Under the pieces are notes generated by a model that was not told the DNA's origin, made no database searches, and saw nothing but the letters and a program-made list of their open reading frames with translations. Shown in pieces: positions 50,506 through 59,173 of a DNA stretch of 64,000 nt (the first letter of the stretch is position 1; every line of letters starts with the position of its first letter). Origin of the DNA: an uncultured Prevotella sp. (GTDB lineage Bacteria; Bacteroidota; Bacteroidia; Bacteroidales; Bacteroidaceae); contig CAJOHJ010000013.1 in NCBI GenBank assembly GCA_905234265.1, forward strand, positions 43,684 through 107,683, in the 5' to 3' direction. The position numbers and the translations under genes were made by a program.

Positions 50506-51660
50506 ATGAACTTAAATATCAACATCTGGAAGCTTGCCGTAACCATTGCCCTGCTGCTTATGCCGTCGGCAGTCCCCATGCTTGCACAGCGGTTAGACCC
50601 CGGCACGGAGCACTCAAAGAACATTAAGGCCGTCGACGAATACCTGCCGGCGCCGGGTCAGTTTGTCAACGAGCTGCCCGTGGCTACTGCCGACGACACA
50701 CCGGCATCTATGGCCGCCAAGTGTACGGCAATCCTGCGCTCCAATGCCGACAAGCTCGACAGCGGACTGCCTCTGGATGCTTCCGGCGGCAACGACGATG
50801 ACTACTCGTCGTCATATCTGATTTCGCTGGGAGCCTACGGAGGCTACATAACATTCCACTTCGACCACTCCATAGCCAACATTCCCGGCCGTCGCGACCT
50901 GCTCATTCTCGGCAATTCCAACCAGAGCCTTATGACGCAGCTTGAAGGCGGAGCCAGCGAACCCGGCATTGTCATGGTGTCGAAGGACGTCAATGGCAAC
51001 GGTCTTCCCGACGACCCCTGGTACGAGCTTGCCGGCAGTGCCGATGTCGACAGTATTGGCAAGGTTGACTACAGCTATTCCGTGACCTACCAGCCTGCAG
51101 CCATGCAGCCCATACCCTGGACCGACAGTCAGGGCCGTCAGGGCTTTGTCGAGCGCCTCGGATTTCACAAGCAGGAGTATTATCCGCTGTGGATTTCCGG
51201 CAGCCTGCAGTTCTCAGGAACCCTGCTGCCGCCGAATGCCGTCGACCTTAGCGGTGTCGGCACCAACTGGGTGCGCGTGTTCCTCCGCTACGGCTATGCC
51301 GACAACCGTCCTAACACCGACACCGACGGCAACAGCTTCGACCTGGACTGGGCCGTCGGCGCCGACCGCAAGCCTGTGAAGCTGGACTTTGTCGACTTTG
51401 TCCGCGTCTATACCGGCGTCAATCAGACGTGCGGCTGGACGGGTGAGACATCTACGGAGATCTGCCATGCCGAAGACATGCATCTTGCCGAGTCCTTGCA
51501 GGCCATCTCCGATGCAGTGGCTGCCATAGCCACCGTCAGACAAGAGTCTGCCGCCGCCACAGCCGTCTACGACATGCACGGCCGTCAGCTTGCCGCCCCC
51601 CGGCGTGGCATCAGCATTGTGCGTGGCAGCAACGGCATAGCCGTAAAAGTGATTAAATAA
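50506..51660 (+). CDS. Secreted cell-surface protein of the B12 operon, unknown function
   Basis: The ATG at 50506 gives 384 residues with a signal peptide (MNLNINIWKLAVTIALLLMP...AQ). The mature part contains GGYITFHFDHSIANIPGRRD, a calcium-loop-like DVNGNGLPDDPWYELAGS and the ending AVYDMHGRQLAAPRRGISIV with a terminal VKVIK, resembling a short C-terminal sorting or surface domain common in Prevotella. Genes of this type sit beside btuB/btuG in Bacteroidetes B12 loci. A second calcium-like Asp motif is NTDTDGNSFDLDW. It may bind corrinoid or a surface partner. An upstream extension of the frame overlaps btuG and is rejected. Confidence 0.82.
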   Translation: MNLNINIWKLAVTIALLLMPSAVPMLAQRLDPGTEHSKNIKAVDEYLPAPGQFVNELPVATADDTPASMAAKCTAILRSNADKLDSGLPLDASGGNDDDYSSSYLISLGAYGGYITFHFDHSIANIPGRRDLLILGNSNQSLMTQLEGGASEPGIVMVSKDVNGNGLPDDPWYELAGSADVDSIGKVDYSYSVTYQPAAMQPIPWTDSQGRQGFVERLGFHKQEYYPLWISGSLQFSGTLLPPNAVDLSGVGTNWVRVFLRYGYADNRPNTDTDGNSFDLDWAVGADRKPVKLDFVDFVRVYTGVNQTCGWTGETSTEICHAEDMHLAESLQAISDAVAAIATVRQESAAATAVYDMHGRQLAAPRRGISIVRGSNGIAVKVIK

Positions 51661-51698
51661 CCCTTTTTTTATATTTTAACAACTTAATTATTCATCTT

Positions 51699-52478
51699 AT
51701 GAAAACAAACAAAATTCTTTTCGCTGGCATGGCCGCTGTCTGCGGCATGCTGCTGACATCGTGTGACGGCTTTAAGGACAATCCAATGCCTGCAGGCTCA
51801 GTGATTACGATTTCAGACTTCGAGGACGTCAACGTCCAGCTTAACGACAAAGGCTTCTGGAGCGGCGAAGCCATCGGTGAGGGCGTCGACGGCGACTGGG
51901 GCGAGGTTACCTATGCCTGTAAGGCAACTACCGGCCTGCTGACCATCAACGTCAACTACTCTGTGATGGACATGGGCGGCTACAGCTACGACTGGTGGGG
52001 AGGCATTGCCGTTTCCAACCGCACTGGCAAGGAGCTGACAAGCATGGACGACCAGTACAACAACATCGTGGGCAGCGGTGTCAACGGTTCCAATAATTTC
52101 GGTGTCATCTACGGCAGCGGCAGCACCATCGACGTAAATGTTGAAGGCGGTGCTGCAATCAAGTACATCTATGTTGCCAACAGCGCCTACACCATGCAAA
52201 ACGTACTCGTTGGCGACGGCTATTCTCCCAAGTTTGCCAATGCCGGCGACCACATCACGCTCATCATCAAGGCTACACGTGCCGACGGCACAACCGCCCA
52301 GAAGGAGGTTTCACTGGCTGAGTACACCACAGCTCTTAGCTACATCACCGGATGGCAGCAGGTTGACCTGAGCGAGTTTGGCTCGAATGTCACCAAGCTG
52401 ACCTTCGACTACGATGCCCACAACAGCGGAGTGCCCTTGTATGCCTGCATCGACGACATCGCCGTCAGCGCAAAATAA
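51699..52478 (+). CDS. btuH: BtuH-like B12-binding lipoprotein (DUF4465)
   Basis: The lipobox is LLTSC at about residues 19-23. The mature domain has the DUF4465 pattern: an early FWSGEAIGE strand, YDWWGGIAVSNRTGKELTSM, GSGVNGSNNFGVIYGSG and the late LTFDYDAHNSGVPLYACIDDIAV. In gut Bacteroidetes a class of surface lipoproteins named BtuH binds B12 directly; I assign this gene there from domain and locus, not from a search. It is 259 residues, 38 bp after the surface protein and 7 bp before btuF. Confidence 0.82.
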   Translation: MKTNKILFAGMAAVCGMLLTSCDGFKDNPMPAGSVITISDFEDVNVQLNDKGFWSGEAIGEGVDGDWGEVTYACKATTGLLTINVNYSVMDMGGYSYDWWGGIAVSNRTGKELTSMDDQYNNIVGSGVNGSNNFGVIYGSGSTIDVNVEGGAAIKYIYVANSAYTMQNVLVGDGYSPKFANAGDHITLIIKATRADGTTAQKEVSLAEYTTALSYITGWQQVDLSEFGSNVTKLTFDYDAHNSGVPLYACIDDIAVSAK

Positions 52479-52485
52479 TCTTTCT

Positions 52486-53622
52486 ATGAAGAGACTCCTC
52501 CACAGCATCATCTGCTTAGGACTCCTGGTGTCGCTGTCATCGTGCGGCGGGCAAGTCAGCCCGCAGTCCGGTGGTGGCGACACCATTGCTTTCCGCTACG
52601 CCCGCGGGCTTACCGTCGTAGAGCATGACGATTACACCTATGTGGAGCTGAAGAACCCCTGGAAGGCGGATGCCGTCCTGCACAGGTATGTCCTTGTGCC
52701 GCGCAACGCCTCGCTGCCCGACGGTCTTCCTGATGGCACCGTGGTGCGCACACCACTCTCAAGGAGCATAGTGTTCACCACCGTCCACTGTGCCATGCTG
52801 CAGATGCTTGGCAAGGAGGCCAGTATTGCTGGCATTGCCGACTTGAAGTACATCAAGCTTCCCTATGTCCATCAGCAGATTGCCAAGGGCCGCATTGCCG
52901 ATGTTGGCGACGGACTGAGTCCCGTCGTGGAGAAGATTATCGACATCCGCCCCGACGCCCTGCTGCTGTCGCCATTTGAGAACAGCGGAGGCTACGGCCG
53001 CCTGGAGGCCATCGACATTCCCATCATAGAATGTGCTGAATACATGGAGGCCACTCCGTTAGGGCGCGCCGAATGGCTGAGGTTCTACGGACTGCTCTTC
53101 GGATGCCGCAAGCAGGCAGACAGCCTTTTCGCCGTCGTCGACAGCAGCTATAACTCCCTGAAGGCTCTTGCTGGCAGCGGAGCTGCTGCCGGAAAGGGCA
53201 AGAAGGTGCTGGTGGACAAAATCACCGGCAGTGTCTGGTATGTCCCCGGCGGTCGCAGCACCATCGGGCAGATGCTCAGCGATGCGGGAGCCGACTATCC
53301 CTGGGCCGACGACAGTCACAACGGTTCCGTGGCACTTCCGTTCGAAGTGGTGCTGGAGCGTGCCGGACAGTCTGACATCTGGCTGTTCCGCTACAGCGGC
53401 AAGCATGACATCACGCTCCGCGAGCTGCTTACCGAGCATCATGGCTATGGCCAGTTGCAGCCGGTAAGGACCGGCGCATGCTACGGATGCAATGTCGAGA
53501 CGTCGCTCTTCTACGAGGAGTCGCCTTTCCGGCCCGACTATCTGCTTACGGACTTTCTGAACATCATTCACCCCGAAATTGAAGGCATTCCGCCACTCCG
53601 ATACTATCACCGTGTAGAGTGA
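52486..53622 (+). CDS. btuF: Cobalamin ABC transporter substrate-binding lipoprotein, BtuF-like
   Basis: The start ATG at 52486 gives MKRLLHSIICLGLLVSLSSC, a lipoprotein signal. The 378-residue product is a class III (FecB/BtuF-type) binding protein with two lobes joined by a long helix: the first lobe contains LGKEASIAGIADLKYIK and VVEKIIDIRPDALLLSP, the second KVLVDKITGSVWYVPGGRSTIGQML. It should bind corrinoid in the periplasm and dock on the BtuC-like permease. A 137-bp gap with a six-unit 21-bp repeat array separates it from btuC. Confidence 0.88.
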   Translation: MKRLLHSIICLGLLVSLSSCGGQVSPQSGGGDTIAFRYARGLTVVEHDDYTYVELKNPWKADAVLHRYVLVPRNASLPDGLPDGTVVRTPLSRSIVFTTVHCAMLQMLGKEASIAGIADLKYIKLPYVHQQIAKGRIADVGDGLSPVVEKIIDIRPDALLLSPFENSGGYGRLEAIDIPIIECAEYMEATPLGRAEWLRFYGLLFGCRKQADSLFAVVDSSYNSLKALAGSGAAAGKGKKVLVDKITGSVWYVPGGRSTIGQMLSDAGADYPWADDSHNGSVALPFEVVLERAGQSDIWLFRYSGKHDITLRELLTEHHGYGQLQPVRTGACYGCNVETSLFYEESPFRPDYLLTDFLNIIHPEIEGIPPLRYYHRVE

Positions 53623-53629
53623 CATGCAG

Positions 53630-53755
53630 AGACAGAAAATTATCTGCGTAAGATAATTTCGTAACATGCAGAGATAATTTTTTATCTTACGGAGATATTT
53701 TCGTAACATGCAGAGATATTTTCGTAACATGCAGAGATAAAATTTCAAGGACAAG
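53630..53755 (+). repeat. Six-unit tandem array, 21-bp period, within the btu operon
   Basis: Units begin at 53630, 53651, 53672, 53693, 53714 and 53735, marked by AGATA (AGACA in the first). Types are AGATAATTTCGTAACATGCA and AGATAATTTTTTATCTTACG. These are the same two types as in the array at 24493-24618, here on the opposite strand. The array fills the btuF-btuC gap and ends 4 bp before the btuC ATG. Confidence 0.87.
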
Positions 53756-53759
53756 CGAA

Positions 53760-54770
53760 ATGGTTAAGAGCAGGCTCTTCTTTCTTCTCGCAGTGCCGGT
53801 GCTGTTGCTGTTGACGGTTGCCAACATCGCCATCGGCTCGGTGAGCATTCCCATCGGTGAGACTATCCGCATACTGATGGGCGGCGAGGCAAGCCGTCCG
53901 TCGTGGCAGTTCATCATCATGGAGTCGCGCCTGCCGCAGGCATTCACGGCTCTCATGTCTGGCGCAGCGCTGTCCGTCAGCGGACTGATGCTGCAGACGG
54001 CATTCCGCAATCCGCTGGCAGGTCCCAGCGTCTTCGGCATCAACAGCGGTGCCGGGGTGGGGGTGGCCTTGGTGATGCTCGTCCTTGGAGGCAGCATGAG
54101 CGTCAGTGCCTTTGCCGTCAGCGGCGTGGTGGCCATTCTGGCCGCAGCCTTTGCCGGGGCAGTGGCAGTGATGCTTGTCATTTTCCTGTTTTCCAACATC
54201 GTGCGCAGCAACACCATGCTGCTCATCATCGGCATCATGATAGGCTATATCACCGACTCGGCCATCTCGCTGCTGAACTTCTTTGCCACCGACGAAGGCG
54301 TGAAGTCGTACATGGTGTGGGGAATGGGCAGCTTCAGCGGCGTGTCGCTGCGAATGCTGCCTGCCTTCTGCCTGCTGACGGCAGGAGGGCTTTTCGGGGC
54401 CATGCTGCTCATAAAGCCGCTCAACGCACTCATGCTCGGCGAACGCTATGCTGAAAACCTGGGCGTCAACATCTCACGGACACGCAACTGGCTGCTGATA
54501 GTTACCAGTATGCTGGCAGCCGTGGTGACGGCATTCTGCGGGCCGATAGCGTTTATAGGACTTGCCGTACCACACATCACGCGCATGCTGCTGACTACCG
54601 ACAACCACCGTATGCTGCTGCCGGCAACGTGCCTCTGCGGCGCTGCCGTGGCACTGGTCTGCAACCTGCTGTGCGTGCTGCCCGGCGAAAGCGGAGTGAT
54701 ACCCATCAACGCCATTACGCCACTCATCGGCGCGCCGGTAATCATCTACGTCATCCTGGCACGCAAATAG
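53760..54770 (+). CDS. btuC: Cobalamin ABC transporter permease, BtuC-like (FecCD family)
   Basis: The 336-residue protein has about ten membrane helices and FecCD/BtuC signatures: ESRLPQAFTALMSGAALSVSGLMLQTAFRNPLA, GINSGAGVGVALVM, GLAVPHITRMLLTTDNHR and the final INAITPLIGAPVIIYVILARK. It would form the inner-membrane channel as a homodimer. The matching ATPase BtuD is not encoded after it; the next gene is ppdK with its own promoter. The ATPase must be elsewhere or shared with another transporter. Confidence 0.92.
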   Translation: MVKSRLFFLLAVPVLLLLTVANIAIGSVSIPIGETIRILMGGEASRPSWQFIIMESRLPQAFTALMSGAALSVSGLMLQTAFRNPLAGPSVFGINSGAGVGVALVMLVLGGSMSVSAFAVSGVVAILAAAFAGAVAVMLVIFLFSNIVRSNTMLLIIGIMIGYITDSAISLLNFFATDEGVKSYMVWGMGSFSGVSLRMLPAFCLLTAGGLFGAMLLIKPLNALMLGERYAENLGVNISRTRNWLLIVTSMLAAVVTAFCGPIAFIGLAVPHITRMLLTTDNHRMLLPATCLCGAAVALVCNLLCVLPGESGVIPINAITPLIGAPVIIYVILARK

Positions 54771-54865
54771 CGTCGCAAAACATCCCCCTTTCCATGCTTT
54801 TGACACGACGGACAAGGCCACAGACTGTCGTGGCGAGATTTTATTTTGCAAAAAAATCCTAAATC

Positions 54866-54897
54866 CTTGTGTGGCTCGTTTTTTTACTCTATCTTTG
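54866..54897 (+). promoter_or_regulatory. ppdK promoter
   Basis: CTTG (54866-54869), 20 bp, then TATCTTTG (54890-54897) fit the Bacteroidales promoter pattern. The ATG is 46 bp downstream of the second box, and the leader is AT-rich as in highly expressed Bacteroidales genes. Confidence 0.65.
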
Positions 54898-54942
54898 CAT
54901 GAAACAAGATTTTTTATTAATATTTTTCTGAAAAAATAACTT

Positions 54943-57663
54943 ATGAGTCAAAAAAGAGTCTATACTTTCGGCAATGGTAAGGCCGAAGGTAATGCAAAGA
55001 TGCGTGAGGAACTCGGTGGCAAGGGTGCAAACCTTGCTGAGATGAACCTTATCGGTGTTCCCGTTCCTCCAGGTTTCACTATCACAACCGATTGCTGCAA
55101 CGAGTACTATCAGGTTGGCCAGCAGAAGATTATGGAACTGCTGAACGACGACGTGATGGCAGCAGTGAAGCACATTGAGAACCTGATGAACTCGAAGTTC
55201 GGCGACAAGCAGAACCCTCTGCTCGTCAGCGTTCGCTCGGGAGCACGTGCCTCTATGCCTGGCATGATGGACACCATCCTGAACCTTGGCCTTAACGACG
55301 AGGTTGCTGAAGGCATGGTGAAGAAGACCAACAATCCTCACTTCGTTTACGACTCTTATCGCCGCTTCGTGCAGATGTATGGCGACGTAGTGCTGGAGAT
55401 GAAGCCCGTCAACAAGACCGACATCGACCCATTCGAGGAAATCATAGAGAAGGTAAAGGCCGAGCGTGGCGTGAAGCTTGACAAGGACCTGAGCGTCGAC
55501 GAGCTTAAGAAGCTTGTGCAGCTCTTCAAGGCTGCCATCAAGGAGCGCACCGGCAAGGACTTCCCCAACGATCCTATCGAGCAGCTCTGGGGCGCCATCT
55601 GCGCTGTGTTCCGCAGCTGGATGAACGAGCGCGCAATACTCTACCGCAAGATGGAAGGAATTCCCGACGAGTGGGGTACGGCCGTATCGGTTATGGCAAT
55701 GGTATTCGGCAACATGGGCGACACCTCTGCAACGGGCGTATGCTTCAGCCGCGACGCTGCCAACGGTGAGAACCTCTTCAACGGCGAATACCTGGTTAAT
55801 GCACAGGGTGAGGACGTTGTTGCCGGTATCCGCACACCGCAGCAGATTACAAAGATAGGCTCTCAGCGCTGGGCTGAGCGCGCAGGCATCTCTGAGGAGG
55901 AGCGCGTAGCCAAGTATCCTTCCATGGAGGAGGCCATGCCGGAAATCTACAACCAGCTGAACGGCATCCAGGAGAAGCTGGAAGAACACTACCGCGACAT
56001 GCAGGACATGGAGTTCACCGTACAGGAGGGCAAACTGTGGTTCCTGCAGACACGTAACGGCAAGCGCACCGGCGCTGCCATGGTGAAGATAGCCATCGAC
56101 CTGCTGCACGAGGGCAAGATTGACGAGAAGACCGCCATCCTGCGCTGCGAGCCTCAGAAGCTCGACGAGCTGCTGCACCCGGTATTCGACAAGAAGGCTC
56201 TCTCGGCTGCCAAGGTTATCGCACAGGGTCTGCCCGCCAGCCCGGGTGCTGCATGCGGCCAGATAGTATTCCATGCTGATGACGCACAGGCTTGGCACGC
56301 TGACGGCCACAAGGTCGTTCTCGTTCGCATCGAGACGTCACCGGAGGACCTCGCAGGCATGTCTGCTGCTGAGGGCATCCTGACCGCTCGCGGCGGCATG
56401 ACTTCCCACGCTGCCGTTGTGGCACGCGGTATGGGCAAGTGCTGTGTCTCTGGCGTAGGCTCGCTGAACGTCAGCTACAAGGACAAGACTGTCGAAATCG
56501 ACGGCGTAGTATACAAGGAGGGCGACTACATCTCTCTGAACGGTACCACTGGCCAGGTCTACGCTGGCGAAGTTCCTACAAAGGCTGCCGAGCTTTCTGG
56601 CGACTTCAAGGAACTCATGGACCTCTGCGACAAGTACACCAAGCTGCAGGTTCGCACCAATGCCGACACTCCACGCGACGCACAGCTGGCACGCGACTTC
56701 GGTGCAAAGGGTATCGGTCTGACACGTACAGAACACATGTTCTTCGAAGACAAGAAGATTATCGCCATGCGCGAAATGATATTGGCCGACAGCGTTGCAG
56801 GACGCGAGAAGGCGCTTGCCAAGCTGCTGCCTTACCAGAAGGCAGACTTCAAGGGCATCCTTGAAGCTATGGACGGGCTGCCAGTGAATATCCGTCTGCT
56901 CGACCCACCATTGCACGAGTTCGTGCCTCACGATCTGGCAGGTCAGGAGACTATGGCCAAGGAAATGGGCGTCAGCGTAGAGGACATCAAGCGCCGCGTT
57001 GACTCTCTGGCAGAGAACAACCCGATGCTGGGTCACCGTGGCTGCCGTCTGGGCATCACATTCCCCGAAATCACTGCCATGCAGACAAAAGCCATCCTCG
57101 GCGCTGCCTGCGAACTGAAGAAGGAAGGCAAGAACCCGATGCCGGAAATCATGGTTCCGCTGATTGGCACGCTCTACGAGCTGAAGCAGCAGAAGGAAGT
57201 CATCCAGTATGCAGCCAAGGAAGTGTTTCAGGAATATGGCGTAGAGGTTGAGTTCGAAATCGGTACGATGATCGAAATCCCACGTGCTGCTCTGACAGCC
57301 GACCGCATTGCCACTGAGGCTCAGTACTTCTCATTCGGTACCAACGACCTTACCCAGATGACATTTGGCTACAGCCGCGACGACATTGCTTCGTTCCTGC
57401 CTGTCTATCTCGACAAGAAGATTCTGAAAGTTGACCCGTTCCAGGTTCTCGACCAGAAGGGTGTCGGCAAGCTCATCAAGTATGCTGTCAAGAGCGGCCG
57501 CGAGGTACGTCCCGAGCTGCGCTGCGGCATCTGCGGCGAGCATGGTGGCGAGCCCAGCTCCGTGAAGTTCTGCGCCAAGATTGGCATGAACTACGCCTCT
57601 TGCTCTCCCTTCCGCGTGCCCATCGCCCGCCTCGCCGCCGCGCAGGCAGCAGTGGAAGAGTAA
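54943..57663 (+). CDS. ppdK: Pyruvate, phosphate dikinase
   Basis: PPDK interconverts pyruvate + ATP + phosphate and phosphoenolpyruvate + AMP + pyrophosphate, a pyrophosphate-linked glycolytic or gluconeogenic step in anaerobes. The 906-residue product has the N-terminal ATP-grasp domain (ELGGKGANLAEMN), the phosphohistidine domain GGMTSHAAVVARG with His489, and the C-terminal TIM-barrel with the catalytic Cys in RCGICGEHGGEPSSV. The end RLAAAQAAVEE is encoded by GCCGCCGCGCAGGC..., and a second copy of this 3' end occurs at 62174-62203. It has its own promoter and terminator. Confidence 0.98.
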   Translation: MSQKRVYTFGNGKAEGNAKMREELGGKGANLAEMNLIGVPVPPGFTITTDCCNEYYQVGQQKIMELLNDDVMAAVKHIENLMNSKFGDKQNPLLVSVRSGARASMPGMMDTILNLGLNDEVAEGMVKKTNNPHFVYDSYRRFVQMYGDVVLEMKPVNKTDIDPFEEIIEKVKAERGVKLDKDLSVDELKKLVQLFKAAIKERTGKDFPNDPIEQLWGAICAVFRSWMNERAILYRKMEGIPDEWGTAVSVMAMVFGNMGDTSATGVCFSRDAANGENLFNGEYLVNAQGEDVVAGIRTPQQITKIGSQRWAERAGISEEERVAKYPSMEEAMPEIYNQLNGIQEKLEEHYRDMQDMEFTVQEGKLWFLQTRNGKRTGAAMVKIAIDLLHEGKIDEKTAILRCEPQKLDELLHPVFDKKALSAAKVIAQGLPASPGAACGQIVFHADDAQAWHADGHKVVLVRIETSPEDLAGMSAAEGILTARGGMTSHAAVVARGMGKCCVSGVGSLNVSYKDKTVEIDGVVYKEGDYISLNGTTGQVYAGEVPTKAAELSGDFKELMDLCDKYTKLQVRTNADTPRDAQLARDFGAKGIGLTRTEHMFFEDKKIIAMREMILADSVAGREKALAKLLPYQKADFKGILEAMDGLPVNIRLLDPPLHEFVPHDLAGQETMAKEMGVSVEDIKRRVDSLAENNPMLGHRGCRLGITFPEITAMQTKAILGAACELKKEGKNPMPEIMVPLIGTLYELKQQKEVIQYAAKEVFQEYGVEVEFEIGTMIEIPRAALTADRIATEAQYFSFGTNDLTQMTFGYSRDDIASFLPVYLDKKILKVDPFQVLDQKGVGKLIKYAVKSGREVRPELRCGICGEHGGEPSSVKFCAKIGMNYASCSPFRVPIARLAAAQAAVEE

Positions 57664-57684
57664 GTCTGAAAATCTGAAAAAATC

Positions 57685-57733
57685 AATTGGGTGCAACACT
57701 CTTATTATAAAGGGTTGCACCCAATTCTTTTTT
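57685..57733 (+). terminator. ppdK terminator
   Basis: AATTGGGTGCAAC (57685-57697) and GTTGCACCCAATT (57714-57726) form a perfect 13-bp stem followed by CTTTTTT. It also faces the end of the TonB-like gene at 57739 and may serve both strands. Confidence 0.85.
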
Positions 57734-57738
57734 AAGAT

Positions 57739-59172
57739 TCACGATTTTGGCTCTGCGCCTCTAATCAGTATAGCTCCCTTTTCTTTCGTTTTTATGGTAT
57801 TTACGAGAGGTTTCATGCGTATGGTGAGAACGGTGTCGGAAGGCTGGATGTCACTAATGGTCTCGTAGCCATCACTATAGACTGTGAGCGTTTTGCCTGT
57901 GAGAGGTATCCAGAAGATAAAATGACCGGAAGTATCAGTGGCGGTTCCCTGTTCATATTTTGAGAGCGAGACCCAGGCATCGGCCAGCGGCTTGCCGTCA
58001 TCGCTGGTGACGTAGCCTTCAATACGCCTACGCTGGGTCCGCAATTCTGGGTGTTGCTGCATGTATGCCTCACTCAGCGTATCAAGAGTGGTTGTTATTT
58101 CTATGATGGCGTCGGCAGATGGTAGGAAGCCGTAACGTGCTTTGATCTGTTCCTTTGATTTGTCATCTTTAATAATATTAAAAGTGTTTATCATCTGTTG
58201 TTGCCTATTGATATAAGCAAACCAGCGGCTGGAACCCAAACGAATGGAGTCTGGAAGGATTTCACCGTTGACAACAACGACGAAAGAGTCTTTTTTTTGT
58301 GTATGTCCTGTACCAGTGATCCGTATAGTATGGCTAGTCTCCAAGTTTGTGGGTACAATATTAAGCCCTAAAATATTGTCTTGCAGATATTCTTCGTTTT
58401 GTCTCTGGGCAAGGAAAATCTGCCGTTCCTCCTCCGTTGCCAGAAATGGCACAGGAACGTGGTATTTTACGTTCACAGGGTGGCCAAACTGATTTCCCGG
58501 AGTCCATTTCGGCATTAGGCTGAGGATGCGCAGGCTCTCTTCACCCAGTTGCTGTTCTATCTGCTGCTTCAGCTGCTGCTGTCTGTCGGCACTCTCTTGG
58601 CTCAGGCGTAGGGTATCATAATTCAACTTCATAATCTTAGTAACTTTGTAGTTGGAGGTATAGCCCAGACTGTCGACCGTGAAGGTAGTGATGACGCGCC
58701 CTCTGTCGGGATAGCGTATGTTCGACTTGATAAACTCCATCAAGGCACGGTCGCCCCCAGGAAACTGTGGCATTATTTCCCCACAGTCATAGACCTTAGC
58801 TTCTGGAGATGGGGGGGGAGCCTGGGCTAGCAATTCTGCCCGCGGCCGCTGCTCAGTCTCCATCCTGACCGGCTCATCCTTCGCAGGCAAAGCGACGGGC
58901 TCTTCTGCAGCAACTATGGCCGATTTGTTGTCTGATGCTGTGGGTATTTCTGTTGTATTTGTAGTCTGCTGGGCTATTGCCTGCTGCTTTTCAGCATCGT
59001 GGTTCAACAGAAAGATGCCTGTCACCAGTGCGATAGAGGCTGCGATGCCAATGCCCCAGTAGAGCGGTTTCCGCGATGTCGTCTTTTGGTCGATGACCTC
59101 GCGCTCAAAGCGTGTCCACTCCTTGTCCACGTCGGGCATGCCAATTTTCTTGTCAATATCCTGCTGCTTCAT
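57739..59172 (-). CDS. TonB-domain membrane protein with carboxypeptidase-regulatory domain, possible anti-sigma factor
   Basis: The start at 59172 (MKQQDIDKKIGMPDVDKEW) lies one base after the sigma gene stop. The 477-residue protein has a short cytoplasmic N-terminus (1-38), one membrane helix (PLYWGIGIAASIALVTGIFLL), a Pro/Glu/Ala linker, a TonB C-terminal-like region (IMPQFPGGDRALMEFIKSNI...KWTPGNQFGHPVNVKYHVPVPF) with an internal Gln-rich insert, and a carboxypeptidase regulatory-like beta-sandwich (RRRIEGYVTSDDGKPLADAW...). Placement after an ECF sigma gene suggests the N-terminus restrains the sigma. This is inference; no standard anti-sigma domain is recognised. Confidence 0.78.
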   Translation of the reverse strand: MKQQDIDKKIGMPDVDKEWTRFEREVIDQKTTSRKPLYWGIGIAASIALVTGIFLLNHDAEKQQAIAQQTTNTTEIPTASDNKSAIVAAEEPVALPAKDEPVRMETEQRPRAELLAQAPPPSPEAKVYDCGEIMPQFPGGDRALMEFIKSNIRYPDRGRVITTFTVDSLGYTSNYKVTKIMKLNYDTLRLSQESADRQQQLKQQIEQQLGEESLRILSLMPKWTPGNQFGHPVNVKYHVPVPFLATEEERQIFLAQRQNEEYLQDNILGLNIVPTNLETSHTIRITGTGHTQKKDSFVVVVNGEILPDSIRLGSSRWFAYINRQQQMINTFNIIKDDKSKEQIKARYGFLPSADAIIEITTTLDTLSEAYMQQHPELRTQRRRIEGYVTSDDGKPLADAWVSLSKYEQGTATDTSGHFIFWIPLTGKTLTVYSDGYETISDIQPSDTVLTIRMKPLVNTIKTKEKGAILIRGAEPKS

Positions 59173-59173
59173 C

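Noticed and set aside
54771..54865. Possible remnant of a btuD ATPase gene after btuC
   Set aside because: The short gap contains no Walker or ABC signature in any frame; it is only leader and promoter DNA.
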